Source: CAYVBJ01 sp964449075 (lineage in GTDB: Bacteria; Bacteroidota; Rhodothermia; Balneolales; Balneolaceae). Taken from it: a stretch of DNA of 64,000 nt. Shown in pieces: positions 37,106-46,617 of this stretch (position 1 is its first letter; every line of letters begins with the position of its first letter). Position numbers and translations under genes: made by a program. The DNA lies in assembly GCA_964449075.1 (NCBI GenBank), contig CAYVBJ010000003.1, positions 1-64,000 of the forward strand, written 5' to 3'. The notes under the pieces were generated by a model, which was given only the letters and a program-made list of their open reading frames with translations, ran no database searches and was not told where the DNA came from.

Positions 37106-37816
37106 ATGGCTCACACACTTTACCTCATACCAACGCCTCTTGGAAAAGCAAAACAAAATGATGTACTCCCTGAGTACACAGTTCAGGTGATACACAGTCT
37201 CAACTTTTTTGTGGTTGAAAACGTGAAAAATGCAATTGGTTTTTTAAAATGGATTGGCCATCCGCTGCCCGATTATAAAATCACTTTTCGCGTACTCAAC
37301 AAAAAAACACCTCAGCAAGAGGTGTTCAGCTTTGTGAAGCTTCTGGAAAAGAATGATCTGGGACTACTCTCGGATGCAGGGGCACCGGCAGTTGCTGATC
37401 CGGGTGCAACGTTTATCAAAATGGCCCATGACGGCGGGCATCAAATTACCCCGCTCACAGGTCCGTCATCCATTTTACTTGCATTGATGGCAAGCGGTTT
37501 AAACGGACAGAATTTTGCTTTTAGTGGCTACCTGCCTATACATGAGAAAAAAAGGAAACATGCCCTGTCGGAACTTGAGCTTGAATCCCGGCAAAAGAAC
37601 CGTACCCAGATTTTCATGGAAACTCCACACCGAAACCCTGAGATGTATCAGGACATTATCTCTGTTTGTCATCCTGAAACAAAACTTTGTATCGCAAGCG
37701 AGCTCACTCTGTCCGGCGAAAATATTATGACAAAGCCCGTCTATGAATGGAGAAAAAAATCTGCCCCTGAACTGAAAGGGATTCCGGTGCTATTTTTAAT
37801 CTATTCGGGAAGCTAG
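37106..37816 (+). CDS. RsmI-like tetrapyrrole-methylase-fold methyltransferase
   Basis: The 236-residue protein has the SAM-dependent tetrapyrrole methylase fold: LYLIPTPLG (5-13), LLSDAGAPAVADPG (near 87-100) and TGPSSILLALMASGLNGQNFAFSGYLP (near 114-140). RsmI proteins, which 2'-O-methylate C1402 of 16S rRNA, share these features. The short length and lack of the usual C-terminal extension match an RsmI-like paralogue found in Bacteroidota, so the exact target is not certain. It ends the three-gene group that starts at 35411. Confidence 0.82.
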   Translation: MAHTLYLIPTPLGKAKQNDVLPEYTVQVIHSLNFFVVENVKNAIGFLKWIGHPLPDYKITFRVLNKKTPQQEVFSFVKLLEKNDLGLLSDAGAPAVADPGATFIKMAHDGGHQITPLTGPSSILLALMASGLNGQNFAFSGYLPIHEKKRKHALSELELESRQKNRTQIFMETPHRNPEMYQDIISVCHPETKLCIASELTLSGENIMTKPVYEWRKKSAPELKGIPVLFLIYSGS

Positions 37817-38013
37817 ACACTGTTTTTTATCTTAAAATTATTTTTTACCGGATTTTAAACAATCTTTTTAAAATCCTGAAATTAGATGTACATTTATTTA
37901 TACAGATAAGCCTGATAACTGATTTTACTTCGCTTTTCAACCTGAAATTCATTGTAATTCGTTTTGTCTATGCTTTCCTGTATCCTAACAAAAATTAAAA
38001 GATAAAAGATACG

Positions 38014-38301
38014 ATGAATATTTACGTGGGTAATCTGAACTATAAATTTTCAGATGATGATTTGAAAGAACTTTTTGAAGAATTTGGTTCTGTGGATTCT
38101 GCAAATGTAATTAAAGACCGTGATACAGGCAGATCAAAGGGATTTGGTTTTGTAGAGATGGAGAATGATGAGGAAGCTGAAGCTGCAATTGAAGAGCTCG
38201 ATGGTGCTGAAGTTGACGGACGTGCAATTAAGGTCAACAAAGCGAAGCCCAAAGGATCAGGCGGCGGCGGAAAACGAGGCGGTGGACGCTACAACCGCTA
38301 A
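38014..38301 (+). CDS. RNA-binding protein with one RRM domain
   Basis: The 95-residue protein is a single RNA recognition motif with RNP2 IYVGNL (3-8) and RNP1 KGFGFVEM (42-49), then a glycine/arginine-rich tail (about 80-95). Small RRM-Gly proteins of this kind are common in Bacteroidota and cyanobacteria and are thought to act as RNA chaperones, often in cold or stress responses. It is a stand-alone gene with a 197-bp upstream region and its own terminator. Similar proteins are annotated as RNP-1 like RNA-binding proteins. Confidence 0.93.
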   Translation: MNIYVGNLNYKFSDDDLKELFEEFGSVDSANVIKDRDTGRSKGFGFVEMENDEEAEAAIEELDGAEVDGRAIKVNKAKPKGSGGGGKRGGGRYNR

Positions 38302-38323
38302 TTCAAACATTTTAAAAAATAAA

Positions 38324-38359
38324 GCCCGGCTAATGAATCATTAACCGGGCATTTTTTTT
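38324..38359. terminator. Bidirectional terminator between RRM gene and ankyrin gene
   Basis: GCCCGGCTAATGA (38324-38336) pairs with TCATTAACCGGGC (38338-38350), with one C-A mismatch, and eight Ts follow at 38352-38359. An A-rich stretch on the left (TTTAAAAAATAAA) supplies the T-run for the minus strand. It lies between the stops of two convergent genes, so it can serve both. Confidence 0.8.
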
Positions 38360-38373
38360 GAATTCGTAAGTTT

Positions 38374-38751
38374 TTAAGCGCCTGCTTCAGCAAGCATTGT
38401 TACAATATTGCTATATCTGTGATAAGCTGCTTTGTCTTTTGCACTCCATCCGCGATCATCATAAACCAATACATCGCCATGATGAGATATCAGCAACTGA
38501 ACAACTTCTTCATGTCCTTTGCTGCTCGCCCAATAAAGTGCATTGGTACCCCTGTTATCCCTGTGATTTATATCTGCGCCATTCTTGATTAAAAGTTCAA
38601 CAATATCGGTGTGCCCGTACTTGGATGCTTTTATTAGTGCTGTTCGATTGTGTTCATCCATTGCATTCGGGTCCATTCCATCTTCAAGGAATGATTTTAT
38701 TTTATCAAAATCGCCACTTTCCGCGGCTTCCAGGAAACTTGCTTCATCCAT
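38374..38751 (-). CDS. Ankyrin-repeat protein
   Basis: A shorter start at ATG 38751 (MDEASFLEAAESGDFDK) is preferred over the more upstream 38829, because the family domain begins there. The product is then 125 residues and consists of about three to four ankyrin repeats with the TALIKASKYGHTDIVELLIKNGAD pattern. It is likely a cytoplasmic protein-protein interaction module without its own enzyme activity. It is convergent with the RRM gene and shares its bidirectional terminator. The partner is unknown. Confidence 0.87.
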   Translation of the reverse strand: MDEASFLEAAESGDFDKIKSFLEDGMDPNAMDEHNRTALIKASKYGHTDIVELLIKNGADINHRDNRGTNALYWASSKGHEEVVQLLISHHGDVLVYDDRGWSAKDKAAYHRYSNIVTMLAEAGA

Positions 38752-38866
38752 GAGCAAAGCCCTCCATATTTTTAAGTTAATAAGATTGGTAAGCTTCTTT
38801 ATTGTAACAGATTGAGTTTTCAGAGTCAAATAAAACAGTCAATTTTTTGAATAAATTTTATAAAAA

Positions 38867-40003
38867 TTATGCCGTATCCTTTTCATTTTCTTCCTGGTCA
38901 ATTTCACTGAGAAATTGATTCGGGATCCAGCCCCTTTTGTTGCACTCCTTTACTACCATTTCCGTTACATCACTTTTAAATAAAAACTCATACCGGATAT
39001 CGAGCACATAAGCTTTTATCCGAAGTTTTACGAACAAGCCCCGATTGTTAACTTCATTCAGCACAATCACCACTACCGGTTTATTCATATAAGTGTAGGG
39101 TGAAGAGTAAACCGCCTGGAATGCAAGTTTTTTAACTGCATCAATATCAATTATGGCAGGCAAAAATATCTCTGTCACAACCTGGCAGTCTAAAGCACTT
39201 GAATTGGCATTTGATACCGACCGGTTCATCAAATCTCCATTTGGAATGGATACGATACTGTCGTCGGGGGTTACAACCCTGCTGCTCCGCAAACCTATAC
39301 TAAGAACTTCGCCGTAATGTTCGCCCACTTCTATTTTATCTCCCACCTGAAATGGTCTGTCGAGTATAATCATAATACCTCCAAATACATTTTTTAAGAT
39401 ATCCTGCGAAGCAAAACCCACAGCTATACCGATCGAAGCACCGATGGTTACTATGGTTTCAAAAGGCGGGGCAATTACACCGGCTATAATAACATAAATT
39501 GCCAGTGTCCATATAAAAATTCTGCTTATCGGGGTAAGCCTTTTAATAAAAAGACGATAATTTGTCGCTTTTTCGGAAAGATTGTCAAGAATTTTATTCA
39601 GCAGCTTGTTAAAAAAGCTGGTTGCAATCAAAATGAATACGGATAACAAAATTTTATTGAATGAAATAAGCTGTCGTATCTGGCTGATATCGTCTTTTGC
39701 CTCTGCAGGCAGACCGCCGTCCGACTCAGCAGTATCAGGCTCAGTCTGCTCAATATTTACCTCCACCTGGTCAGATTCCAGTATTACTGCAGTTGTATCA
39801 GTTCCTGCTGCAGCTGTATCAACCAAAACAGAATCAGTGGCGGCTGTATCATTATCTGCGGTTTGCTGAGCCGTCGCAGATTCGATCAAAACTGAAAAAA
39901 ACAGCAGAATTGAACAGACAAATAGTGCTGTTTTCGTACTCAGTAATCCCGGTATCAGAACCGTGTCACTTTTTTTTCGGACAATCAGGTTATCTGTATT
40001 CAT
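38867..40003 (-). CDS. MscS-family mechanosensitive channel
   Basis: The 378-residue protein has a signal or first helix (about 20-46) and an acidic, Thr/Ala-rich linker (47-105). Further membrane helices follow from about residue 110. The pore-lining MscS signature GIAVGFASQDILKNVFGGIMI and beta-domain entry RPFQVGDKIEVGEHYGEV are present, then VVTPDDSIVSIPNGDL. It forms a stretch-gated channel for osmotic downshock release. It begins 4 bp after the end of a 1011-residue P-loop ATPase, so the two are probably one operon. No cyclic-nucleotide-binding domain is visible. Confidence 0.9.
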   Translation of the reverse strand: MNTDNLIVRKKSDTVLIPGLLSTKTALFVCSILLFFSVLIESATAQQTADNDTAATDSVLVDTAAAGTDTTAVILESDQVEVNIEQTEPDTAESDGGLPAEAKDDISQIRQLISFNKILLSVFILIATSFFNKLLNKILDNLSEKATNYRLFIKRLTPISRIFIWTLAIYVIIAGVIAPPFETIVTIGASIGIAVGFASQDILKNVFGGIMIILDRPFQVGDKIEVGEHYGEVLSIGLRSSRVVTPDDSIVSIPNGDLMNRSVSNANSSALDCQVVTEIFLPAIIDIDAVKKLAFQAVYSSPYTYMNKPVVVIVLNEVNNRGLFVKLRIKAYVLDIRYEFLFKSDVTEMVVKECNKRGWIPNQFLSEIDQEENEKDTA

Positions 40004-40007
40004 TTCA

Positions 40008-43000
40008 TTAATGTAAAATATTTCGGTTTTTCAACAGCCGGATCACCTGCCGGTATACCAGATGATTAATCATAAATCCGTTTTCAGTTTCTGTGACCAG
40101 TCCTTTAGCTTTTAACCGGGCAAGCATTAATTTCGCATCATCAGCGGGCTGATGAAGACTTTTTGCTACCTCATCAGCTTTTAATGTATCGTGTTTCACA
40201 AGTGAAGCAAGTGTAAAAAGAACTTCTCTTGAAGGCACTTCTAATAAATCAATATCAGCCACTTCCATCGGAGAAATTATAAATTTTTTATCATCATGCT
40301 CTTTAATTGATTTAATCCAGAGAATCATAGCAATACTAAAATTTCCTTCTGAAATTTTAGCGAGTTTTTCAAAATAGTTATTGCGCAAATAATCCTGCAT
40401 GCTCTGCTCGTCACCAATTACTTTCTTATACGCCCTGTTTCTCTTCAGAGACTCAGAAGCTACAAATTCAAGTTCGTAACCGGTTGCCTTGTGGCGTGTC
40501 AGAATTCCGGTTTTAATCTGATCCTCATCGAGATTATCCGATTTAACTATTTGCGAAAAGTACTGATCAGCATTTGAAATTTTAGTAAAAAATTCCCAGG
40601 CATACCTCGAACAGGATATCATCCAAAACAGGTTTCCGGAAGTCTGCGACATCAACATCCAGAAATCATTGATTGCCCCGAATCCATCAATAGATCTTAC
40701 ATACAGGTTCTGAAGTCCTTCAACAATAATTATTCTTCGCTTTTTAAAATTATTAATTCGTTCAATCAGCTCAGATACATCGGTTATCCCTTTAAAACCC
40801 AGGGCCTCAGATAGTTCATCTATAAAGATTTCCGTTTCTGAAATAGTTTGAGTGAATTCTACATCAATAACCCGGATATCTTCTTCCAGATCTTCTTTAA
40901 AAAATTTCACCAGGGTGCTCTTCCCGCTTCCCTTCTCCCCTATTACGGCAACAGTCGATAAAATCCCCTTGTTCCAGTGTTCGAATGCGCTGTTCATAAC
41001 ATGCAAACTTCCTGCAGGCGAAATGAAAAAACGTTTTTCAATTAAAAATGACCTGCTGAAAAGCCTCTGATAAATGTAAGGAAGCTCGCGTATAATTGAA
41101 TCAATACCGGTCAGGTACTCCGTCAGGTTTTGCTTTTCAGATGCCGTAACCCGGGTTTCAGATTGTAGCCCCAGGTACCTGGAAACCGGCATCTTCAGTG
41201 TATTAAATTTATGCGTTACAAATCTCTTTGCTACTGCGGTTTTCTCGGATACGATTGCATAATACCTTGTTAGTAACTCTTTCCAGTTTAAGGCCCGGGA
41301 CTTAACTTTTCTTGCTTTGTCTTCGAGTTCAAATTTATCATATTCCCGCCTGAGCATAACGTCTGCCAGTTTTTGAAGTGACTCCGGCAGTGAGTATTTA
41401 ATCAGTTCTTCATACCCGTTTTGTTTTTCCCGTACGCTCTTGATAGACTTTTCCAGGGTGTTAACAGCTCTTTGCAATCCGGAAATTGCTATTTCAAGCG
41501 GGTTCTCATTTTCCTCCGTAACTTCAGAATCTATAGATGCCAGCAGATTTACATCTATAATACCAGCAGCTTCTTCAAGGTCATCAAGCTGATCTTCTAT
41601 AAAAGAAGCGAAATCCTGTTTGTCCGGATCAAGCTTGCTGATTGCTTCATCTTTTAAGTACCTGGCTGCTATCGATTGCCACAAGAAATCATCGAGAGTT
41701 AATTCAGGTACCGGCAAGGTTGGTTTTCTTTTTTCAGCTACAATAATTTTCTCAGAAAATGAATTCAGTTCGAGCTGCAAATTACTTACTTCTTGCCTGA
41801 TTTCAGTAAGAACCTGTTCTTTGAGGTCAGACTTCCGCATTACGCTTAGTGAATTCTCAACAATTTCGGTGTTGAGTTGTTCTCTTACTTCTTCAATTAT
41901 CACATCTGATTTTTTAGACTCGTTTTCTTTTTGAAGATTGGATATAATCTCTTTTGATGTGCTGATCGCCTTCTCAATCGGCAGGTAAAAAAGATCCCTG
42001 AAAAACAAGTGAGTCTTTTCTAAAAGCAGGCTTTGAGTATTCGCTGATTTTGATCCGAAACGAGCCAGTTCTAATTGAATTTTTAAATCCGTTATCTGTG
42101 AGCTCCGATATTTCTGCCACTTTTCCTCCGTTATGGCCGCTTCGTGAATACTCAATTCAATGTTGGATTCTATTTTATAATTACTAAATTTTGAAGAAGA
42201 GAGCTCAAGAGTTCCTGCTTTCTTTATGTTTGAAGCTATTTCGAGAAGCAATGTCTCTTCAGACTTGAAGCAGGAATCGGCCTGGTACTCTCTCAGAGTC
42301 TGGATGGCACTCTCAATATGCTGTTCAAGCTGTAATATTACTGACAGCCGGAAAGTAGGCGGTTCTTTTTGATCATGCTTCTGATTCTTATTCTGTGAAT
42401 CGATTTTTACTGATGATTCGGAACTTTCATCTTTTTCAATCAGAAAATCCAGTATTTGTGACATTCTGTTATTTTCTGAACCAATAAACTCCGCCATCCA
42501 TTTGTGATCACCTGCAAAGGTATATTGAATCAAATTCCGGAGGGGTATTTTTTGAGTCCATTTATAATCTTCCGGAATACCTGAACCAAATAACCGGAAA
42601 ATAAATTTTTTAAATTGATAACCACCTCTTGAGATGTTAAAAAAAACTCTTTTAAAGCTTTTCATCAGCCGTATATAAATGGCATCAGTTTTGAGGGAAT
42701 GAAATCTCTCATTTTCCTGAATACACTCTGCTTCTGCCGGAATATTTCCAGATTTCTCAACTATTCTTTGACGCCAGTAGCCTGCAAGATCAATCTTTTG
42801 GGAACCAGAATTCCATTCTTGAAAACCCGGAATTTTTTGCTCAAGGATTTTTATGGTTTTGTAATATCTCTCTTCATCATCCTTTTTAATTCTCTGTAAA
42901 TCACTTTTTAAATCTATTAACAGGTTAAGTAAGGGTCGGGAAAACTCTTTTCGAAGATCTAAAAGAGCCTCCTTAATCTCTTTCTCAAAAAAAATGTCTG

Positions 43001-43043
43001 TTTTATTTTCTAACTCTTTATAGGAATAAACTTTTTGGGGCAT
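40008..43043 (-). CDS. Large coiled-coil P-loop ATPase encoded with an MscS channel
   Basis: This 1011-residue protein is unrecognised over most of its length. Residues 1-690 are rich in Glu, Lys and Gln helices that look like coiled coils, without a clear signal peptide. An ATPase module follows, with Walker A GEKGSGKST (702-710) and a Walker B-like RRIIIVEG (769-776) in which E775 stands at the end. A winged-helix-like end (about 935-1011, PSREVLFTLASLVKHDTLKADEVAKSL and LARLKAKGLVTETENGFMIN) suggests a STAND/AAA-type regulator. It lies 4 bp before an MscS gene on the same strand. A gating or sensing role for that channel is inference. The ATPase superfamily is clear, the family is not. Confidence 0.75.
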   Translation of the reverse strand: MPQKVYSYKELENKTDIFFEKEIKEALLDLRKEFSRPLLNLLIDLKSDLQRIKKDDEERYYKTIKILEQKIPGFQEWNSGSQKIDLAGYWRQRIVEKSGNIPAEAECIQENERFHSLKTDAIYIRLMKSFKRVFFNISRGGYQFKKFIFRLFGSGIPEDYKWTQKIPLRNLIQYTFAGDHKWMAEFIGSENNRMSQILDFLIEKDESSESSVKIDSQNKNQKHDQKEPPTFRLSVILQLEQHIESAIQTLREYQADSCFKSEETLLLEIASNIKKAGTLELSSSKFSNYKIESNIELSIHEAAITEEKWQKYRSSQITDLKIQLELARFGSKSANTQSLLLEKTHLFFRDLFYLPIEKAISTSKEIISNLQKENESKKSDVIIEEVREQLNTEIVENSLSVMRKSDLKEQVLTEIRQEVSNLQLELNSFSEKIIVAEKRKPTLPVPELTLDDFLWQSIAARYLKDEAISKLDPDKQDFASFIEDQLDDLEEAAGIIDVNLLASIDSEVTEENENPLEIAISGLQRAVNTLEKSIKSVREKQNGYEELIKYSLPESLQKLADVMLRREYDKFELEDKARKVKSRALNWKELLTRYYAIVSEKTAVAKRFVTHKFNTLKMPVSRYLGLQSETRVTASEKQNLTEYLTGIDSIIRELPYIYQRLFSRSFLIEKRFFISPAGSLHVMNSAFEHWNKGILSTVAVIGEKGSGKSTLVKFFKEDLEEDIRVIDVEFTQTISETEIFIDELSEALGFKGITDVSELIERINNFKKRRIIIVEGLQNLYVRSIDGFGAINDFWMLMSQTSGNLFWMISCSRYAWEFFTKISNADQYFSQIVKSDNLDEDQIKTGILTRHKATGYELEFVASESLKRNRAYKKVIGDEQSMQDYLRNNYFEKLAKISEGNFSIAMILWIKSIKEHDDKKFIISPMEVADIDLLEVPSREVLFTLASLVKHDTLKADEVAKSLHQPADDAKLMLARLKAKGLVTETENGFMINHLVYRQVIRLLKNRNILH

Positions 43044-43172
43044 ATTTTATATTTTTATTCACACATATGTTACAAAAAAAAGATATGAGAAGTTATTTTA
43101 AAGATTCCTTACTTTTTACTACCCTTACGTAAGATAATCATTTACATTGACCTGTGACTAAAACCCAACTTC

Positions 43173-44432
43173 ATGAAGCTGCTACTAACATATATAACCC
43201 CCCTGCTTTTATTGATTACTATCACAGATCTATTGCCTGCACAGGTGAAACTTGACAGAATATCTGCTGTTGAGCGAAGTGACGGTAACGGGTATGTTGT
43301 CAGATACCATCTTAGTACGATGGTGGATTCTTTTAAAGTGATTCAGCCTGCGTCCGATCTTATCCAGATGGTTTTATACGCCGAAGATATTGACACAACC
43401 GGGATATCATTTCCACCGGTAACAGATAAATTTAAATCAGTCGATCTATACAAAACATCCACCGGTTTCGGAGTAGATATTACCCTCGGGCCTGAAACGT
43501 ACTTTCTGACTGAAGCATATCCCGATCAAAATAAAAAAGATCTTCTTCTGGCACTTACAAACACAGGATACAACGAAATATCCACTCTGGCCGAAGGCAT
43601 CGAACCTGTTACATGGGCAATTTACGGAGCTGACACCCTTGATCTTTTTTTTGATGAACCTGTAACCACTGATCTGTTTTCGGCCGGTGATCTTCAGTTT
43701 GCCAATAACATGCAGTTTGATGTGATTGTGCTTGATGCAGGACATGGCGGGCACGACCCCGGCACTATCGGACACAGAGGACTTTACGAAAAAGATGTAG
43801 TACTTCAGATTACAAAAAGAGTAGGTGCTTATCTTGAGGAACACCTCCCGGATGTAAAGGTGGTATACACACGTGAGGATGATACATTTATAAGCCTGCT
43901 CGAACGTGGCAGGATTGCAAACGAAGCAAACGGGGATATTTTTGTTTCTATCCACGCAAACTCATTTTCTCAGCGCAGAGTAAACGGTGCTGAAGTCTAT
44001 TTTTTGGGACTTGCACGCAGTGAGTCTGCTCTTGAAGTAATGAAGCGTGAAAACAGTGTTCTGCAGTACGAAGATCGTGAAGTGGAAAACCTTACCGAGG
44101 AAGACTTGCTTATCTATGAACTTGCCAATGCAGGAAATATGAGTACAAGTGAAATCATAGCCGGTCAAATTGAAAAGCAATTTCGTGAGAGGGCAAGCCG
44201 TCCTTCGCGCGGTGTGAAACAAGCAGCTTTCCAGGTACTTTACGAAGCATCAATGCCCGGCGTTCTCATAGAAATTGGTTTCATAAGCAATCCCGATGAA
44301 GCCAGATATCTCTCAACTGACTATGGACAGTCTATCATTGCATCTGCGATTTTCAGATCGATCCGAGATTTTAAATTGCAATATGATCGCAGTTTAGACA
44401 GGGAACCTGCCGCTGCTACTACAGCCAATTAA
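43173..44432 (+). CDS. N-acetylmuramoyl-L-alanine amidase (Amidase_3)
   Basis: The 419-residue protein has a signal peptide (1-22), an N-terminal beta domain (about 25-165) and an Amidase_3 catalytic domain from about 183. The zinc ligands H191 (LDAGHGGHDPG), E206 (LYEKDVVL) and H261 (VSIHANS), and the catalytic Glu in VLIEIGFISN, are present. It cleaves the amide bond between muramic acid and peptide in peptidoglycan, usually at cell separation. It diverges from the ATPase gene across 129 bp and is followed by udk 5 bp after its stop. The N-terminal domain probably replaces an AMIN targeting domain. Confidence 0.9.
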   Translation: MKLLLTYITPLLLLITITDLLPAQVKLDRISAVERSDGNGYVVRYHLSTMVDSFKVIQPASDLIQMVLYAEDIDTTGISFPPVTDKFKSVDLYKTSTGFGVDITLGPETYFLTEAYPDQNKKDLLLALTNTGYNEISTLAEGIEPVTWAIYGADTLDLFFDEPVTTDLFSAGDLQFANNMQFDVIVLDAGHGGHDPGTIGHRGLYEKDVVLQITKRVGAYLEEHLPDVKVVYTREDDTFISLLERGRIANEANGDIFVSIHANSFSQRRVNGAEVYFLGLARSESALEVMKRENSVLQYEDREVENLTEEDLLIYELANAGNMSTSEIIAGQIEKQFRERASRPSRGVKQAAFQVLYEASMPGVLIEIGFISNPDEARYLSTDYGQSIIASAIFRSIRDFKLQYDRSLDREPAAATTAN

Positions 44433-44437
44433 AAAGT

Positions 44438-45073
44438 ATGGGTAAAAAACCACTTATCCTGGGAGTAGGCGGCGGAAGCGGATCAGGAAAAACAACAGTT
44501 GTCAGCAAAATAGTAAGCCGGATAGGCAGAAAACAGATTCTGCTTATTGAGCATGATTCATACTACAGGGATTTGAGCCATTTGCCTCTCAATGAACGTA
44601 TGAAACAGAACTTTGATCACCCGTCATCTCTCGAAACAGAATTACTCATCCGCCATCTCGAAGCTCTTCTTGAAGGATACCAGGTTGATTTACCTGTATA
44701 TGATTTTGAAAGCCATACACGCTCAGATGAAACTGAGAAAGTTCAGCCCCGACCCATTATCCTGGTAGATGGAATACTGATTTACAGTGAAAAGAATCTT
44801 CGTGATAAAATGGAGGTCAAGCTATTTGTGGACACCGATGATGATATTCGCCTTTTGAGACGAATTTCCCGGGATATTCTTGAAAGAGGAAGAACCCTTG
44901 AAGGAGTGATAAATCAGTATGAAAAATTTGTCCGCCCAATGCATCTTGAATTTGTAGAACCCAGCAAAAGATATGCAGACATTATCATACCGCGCGGAGG
45001 GGAAAATGAAATTGCTCTCGATATGGTGATTGCACTGATTCAGGATAAGCTGAACCAGGAACCACCTCTTTAG
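44438..45073 (+). CDS. udk: Uridine kinase
   Basis: The 211-residue protein has a Walker A GGGSGSGKTT (9-18), the EHDSYYRDLSHLP substrate region (near 38-50), FDHPSSLET (59-67) and the PLYDFESHTR-like stretch near 88. These are the marks of uridine-cytidine kinase, which makes UMP and CMP from nucleosides with ATP or GTP. It is the second gene of a pair with the amidase. Its last four bases overlap the convergent coaX gene. Confidence 0.94.
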   Translation: MGKKPLILGVGGGSGSGKTTVVSKIVSRIGRKQILLIEHDSYYRDLSHLPLNERMKQNFDHPSSLETELLIRHLEALLEGYQVDLPVYDFESHTRSDETEKVQPRPIILVDGILIYSEKNLRDKMEVKLFVDTDDDIRLLRRISRDILERGRTLEGVINQYEKFVRPMHLEFVEPSKRYADIIIPRGGENEIALDMVIALIQDKLNQEPPL

Positions 45074-45798
45074 AAATAATTTCTGTGAAATTCATCAAGA
45101 CCTTCGAACAAAAGGTCATGCCGCACCCTGCTGCTATATTGTTCATCAATATAACGATTGATAAAAAAACCATCCCCGCCGGTCAAAAAAAGATGATAAT
45201 TGCCGAATTTTTTTTGAAATTTTTTCAGAAAACCATGAATTCCTTCCATAAAAAATCCTATTGTTCCCCACTGCAGGCATGTGTCGGTTGAGTTTCCGGG
45301 CCACTCTTTCGGTATCCAGTCATCAACAACAGGCAGCATGGGTAAAAAATGCTGCACAGACATGGCAATTGAGGATAAACCCGGCATAATCACACCTCCC
45401 CTGTAGATATAGTCAGCAGTCATATAATCGATTGTGCACGCAGTTCCCGCATCAATCACTACAACCGGATAGTCAGTTGATGATACGGCACCGTAACATG
45501 CTAAAAACCTGTCAATACCCAGGGTTTTAGGAGTTTCATAATCAAGCAGATATGAAGGGATGTGGTTATGGGTAATCAGTGTAACTTTATCCCGGTCGTA
45601 ACTACTGAAAATTTGATTGGTCATTCCCGGCAAAACGCTGCTCATTATCAATTCACTTTCATTTTCCAGTGAAATAAGCCAATGTTCCAGTTGCCGATAC
45701 TCGCCAGACCCGCACTCGAAAATTCTTTCCCAACTTAAATCATTCTTGATGGCAGCTTTTATACTCGAGTTGCCTATATCAAGGTAAATTAATTGCAT
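45070..45798 (-). CDS. coaX: Type III pantothenate kinase
   Basis: The 242-residue protein belongs to the ASKHA fold: MQLIYLDIGNSSIKAA (1-16), GIDRFLACYGA (near 95) with the type III signature, VVIDAGTACTIDY (near 112) and GGVIMPGL (near 134). It phosphorylates pantothenate in the first step of coenzyme A synthesis and, unlike type I CoaA, is not inhibited by CoA. The 3' end overlaps udk by four bases on the other strand. No birA is adjacent, although that is a common neighbour elsewhere. The identity is firm. Confidence 0.93.
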   Translation of the reverse strand: MQLIYLDIGNSSIKAAIKNDLSWERIFECGSGEYRQLEHWLISLENESELIMSSVLPGMTNQIFSSYDRDKVTLITHNHIPSYLLDYETPKTLGIDRFLACYGAVSSTDYPVVVIDAGTACTIDYMTADYIYRGGVIMPGLSSIAMSVQHFLPMLPVVDDWIPKEWPGNSTDTCLQWGTIGFFMEGIHGFLKKFQKKFGNYHLFLTGGDGFFINRYIDEQYSSRVRHDLLFEGLDEFHRNYF

Positions 45799-45819
45799 GC
45801 AAATAATTAAAATGTTTGC

Positions 45820-45835
45820 TACGTTTGTAAACGTA
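45820..45835. promoter_or_regulatory. Palindromic site between coaX and SDR gene
   Basis: TACGTTTGTAAACGTA is a 16-bp near-perfect palindrome with 7-bp arms TACGTTT/AAACGTA and a 2-nt centre. It lies in the 93-bp divergent intergenic region, 22 bp from the coaX start and 57 bp from the SDR start. The left half also reads as a TAnnTTTG -7 element on the + strand. It is a plausible operator or promoter, not proven. Confidence 0.4.
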
Positions 45836-45891
45836 ATGGTCTACAAATTCAAAAAAATATAACTAACAGTTCACTAAAAAAAATAGTAATC

Positions 45892-46617
45892 ATGAATTTA
45901 TCAGGTAAGACAGCAATCGTAACAGGTGCAAGCAGCGGAATCGGTTCTGCATTCAGCCATTCTTTAATTCAAAAAGGTGCAAATGTATATGGTTTGGCCC
46001 GTCGCCTGGATAAACTGCAAGATATCAAAGAGCAACTTGGAAACAAATTCGTGCCTGTGCAAATGGATATTACTGACACAGAAAATTTGCAATATTGGGT
46101 GGAGTCAACGTTTCACAACAAACACTCGCCGGAGATCCTTATTAATAATGCCGGTCTCGGTATTTTCGGTAATGTTGAAGATATTAGTATTGAAGAATGG
46201 AATACAATGATGCGCACAAATGTGGATGGTATTTTCTACCTGACGCGATTGATTGTACCATTGATGAAGGAGAACCCCGAACACTGTCATATCATAAATA
46301 TAGCATCCGTTGCCGGCCTGATTGGCAATCCTCAAATCTCGGGATACAATGCATCTAAATTTGCTGTCAGGGGTTTCAGCGAAGCTCTTTTTAAAGAATT
46401 GCGTTATGATAAAATCAAGGTGTCGTGTATGTTCCCGGGATCGATTGCTACCGAATTTTTCGATAAAGCTGCCGGCGGAGACACACACTCAAACATGATG
46501 ATGCCCGGGGATGTTGCAAACACGCTGATCCACTTGCTGGAAACACCCGATAACTACCTTATCAATGAAATAACCTTGCGGCCACTGAATCCGAAATCTC
46601 CAGATGAAGTTGTATAA
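45892..46617 (+). CDS. Short-chain dehydrogenase/reductase
   Basis: The 241-residue protein is a classical SDR with TGASSGIG (12-19), the NNAG motif (near 86), the catalytic serine in IASVAGL and YNASK (about 155-159, catalytic Tyr and Lys). It reduces or oxidises an alcohol/ketone with NAD(P)H. The substrate cannot be told from sequence, and the family is large (fabG/YdfG-like). It overlaps the following DUF4296 lipoprotein gene by 14 bp. Confidence 0.92.
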   Translation: MNLSGKTAIVTGASSGIGSAFSHSLIQKGANVYGLARRLDKLQDIKEQLGNKFVPVQMDITDTENLQYWVESTFHNKHSPEILINNAGLGIFGNVEDISIEEWNTMMRTNVDGIFYLTRLIVPLMKENPEHCHIINIASVAGLIGNPQISGYNASKFAVRGFSEALFKELRYDKIKVSCMFPGSIATEFFDKAAGGDTHSNMMMPGDVANTLIHLLETPDNYLINEITLRPLNPKSPDEVV

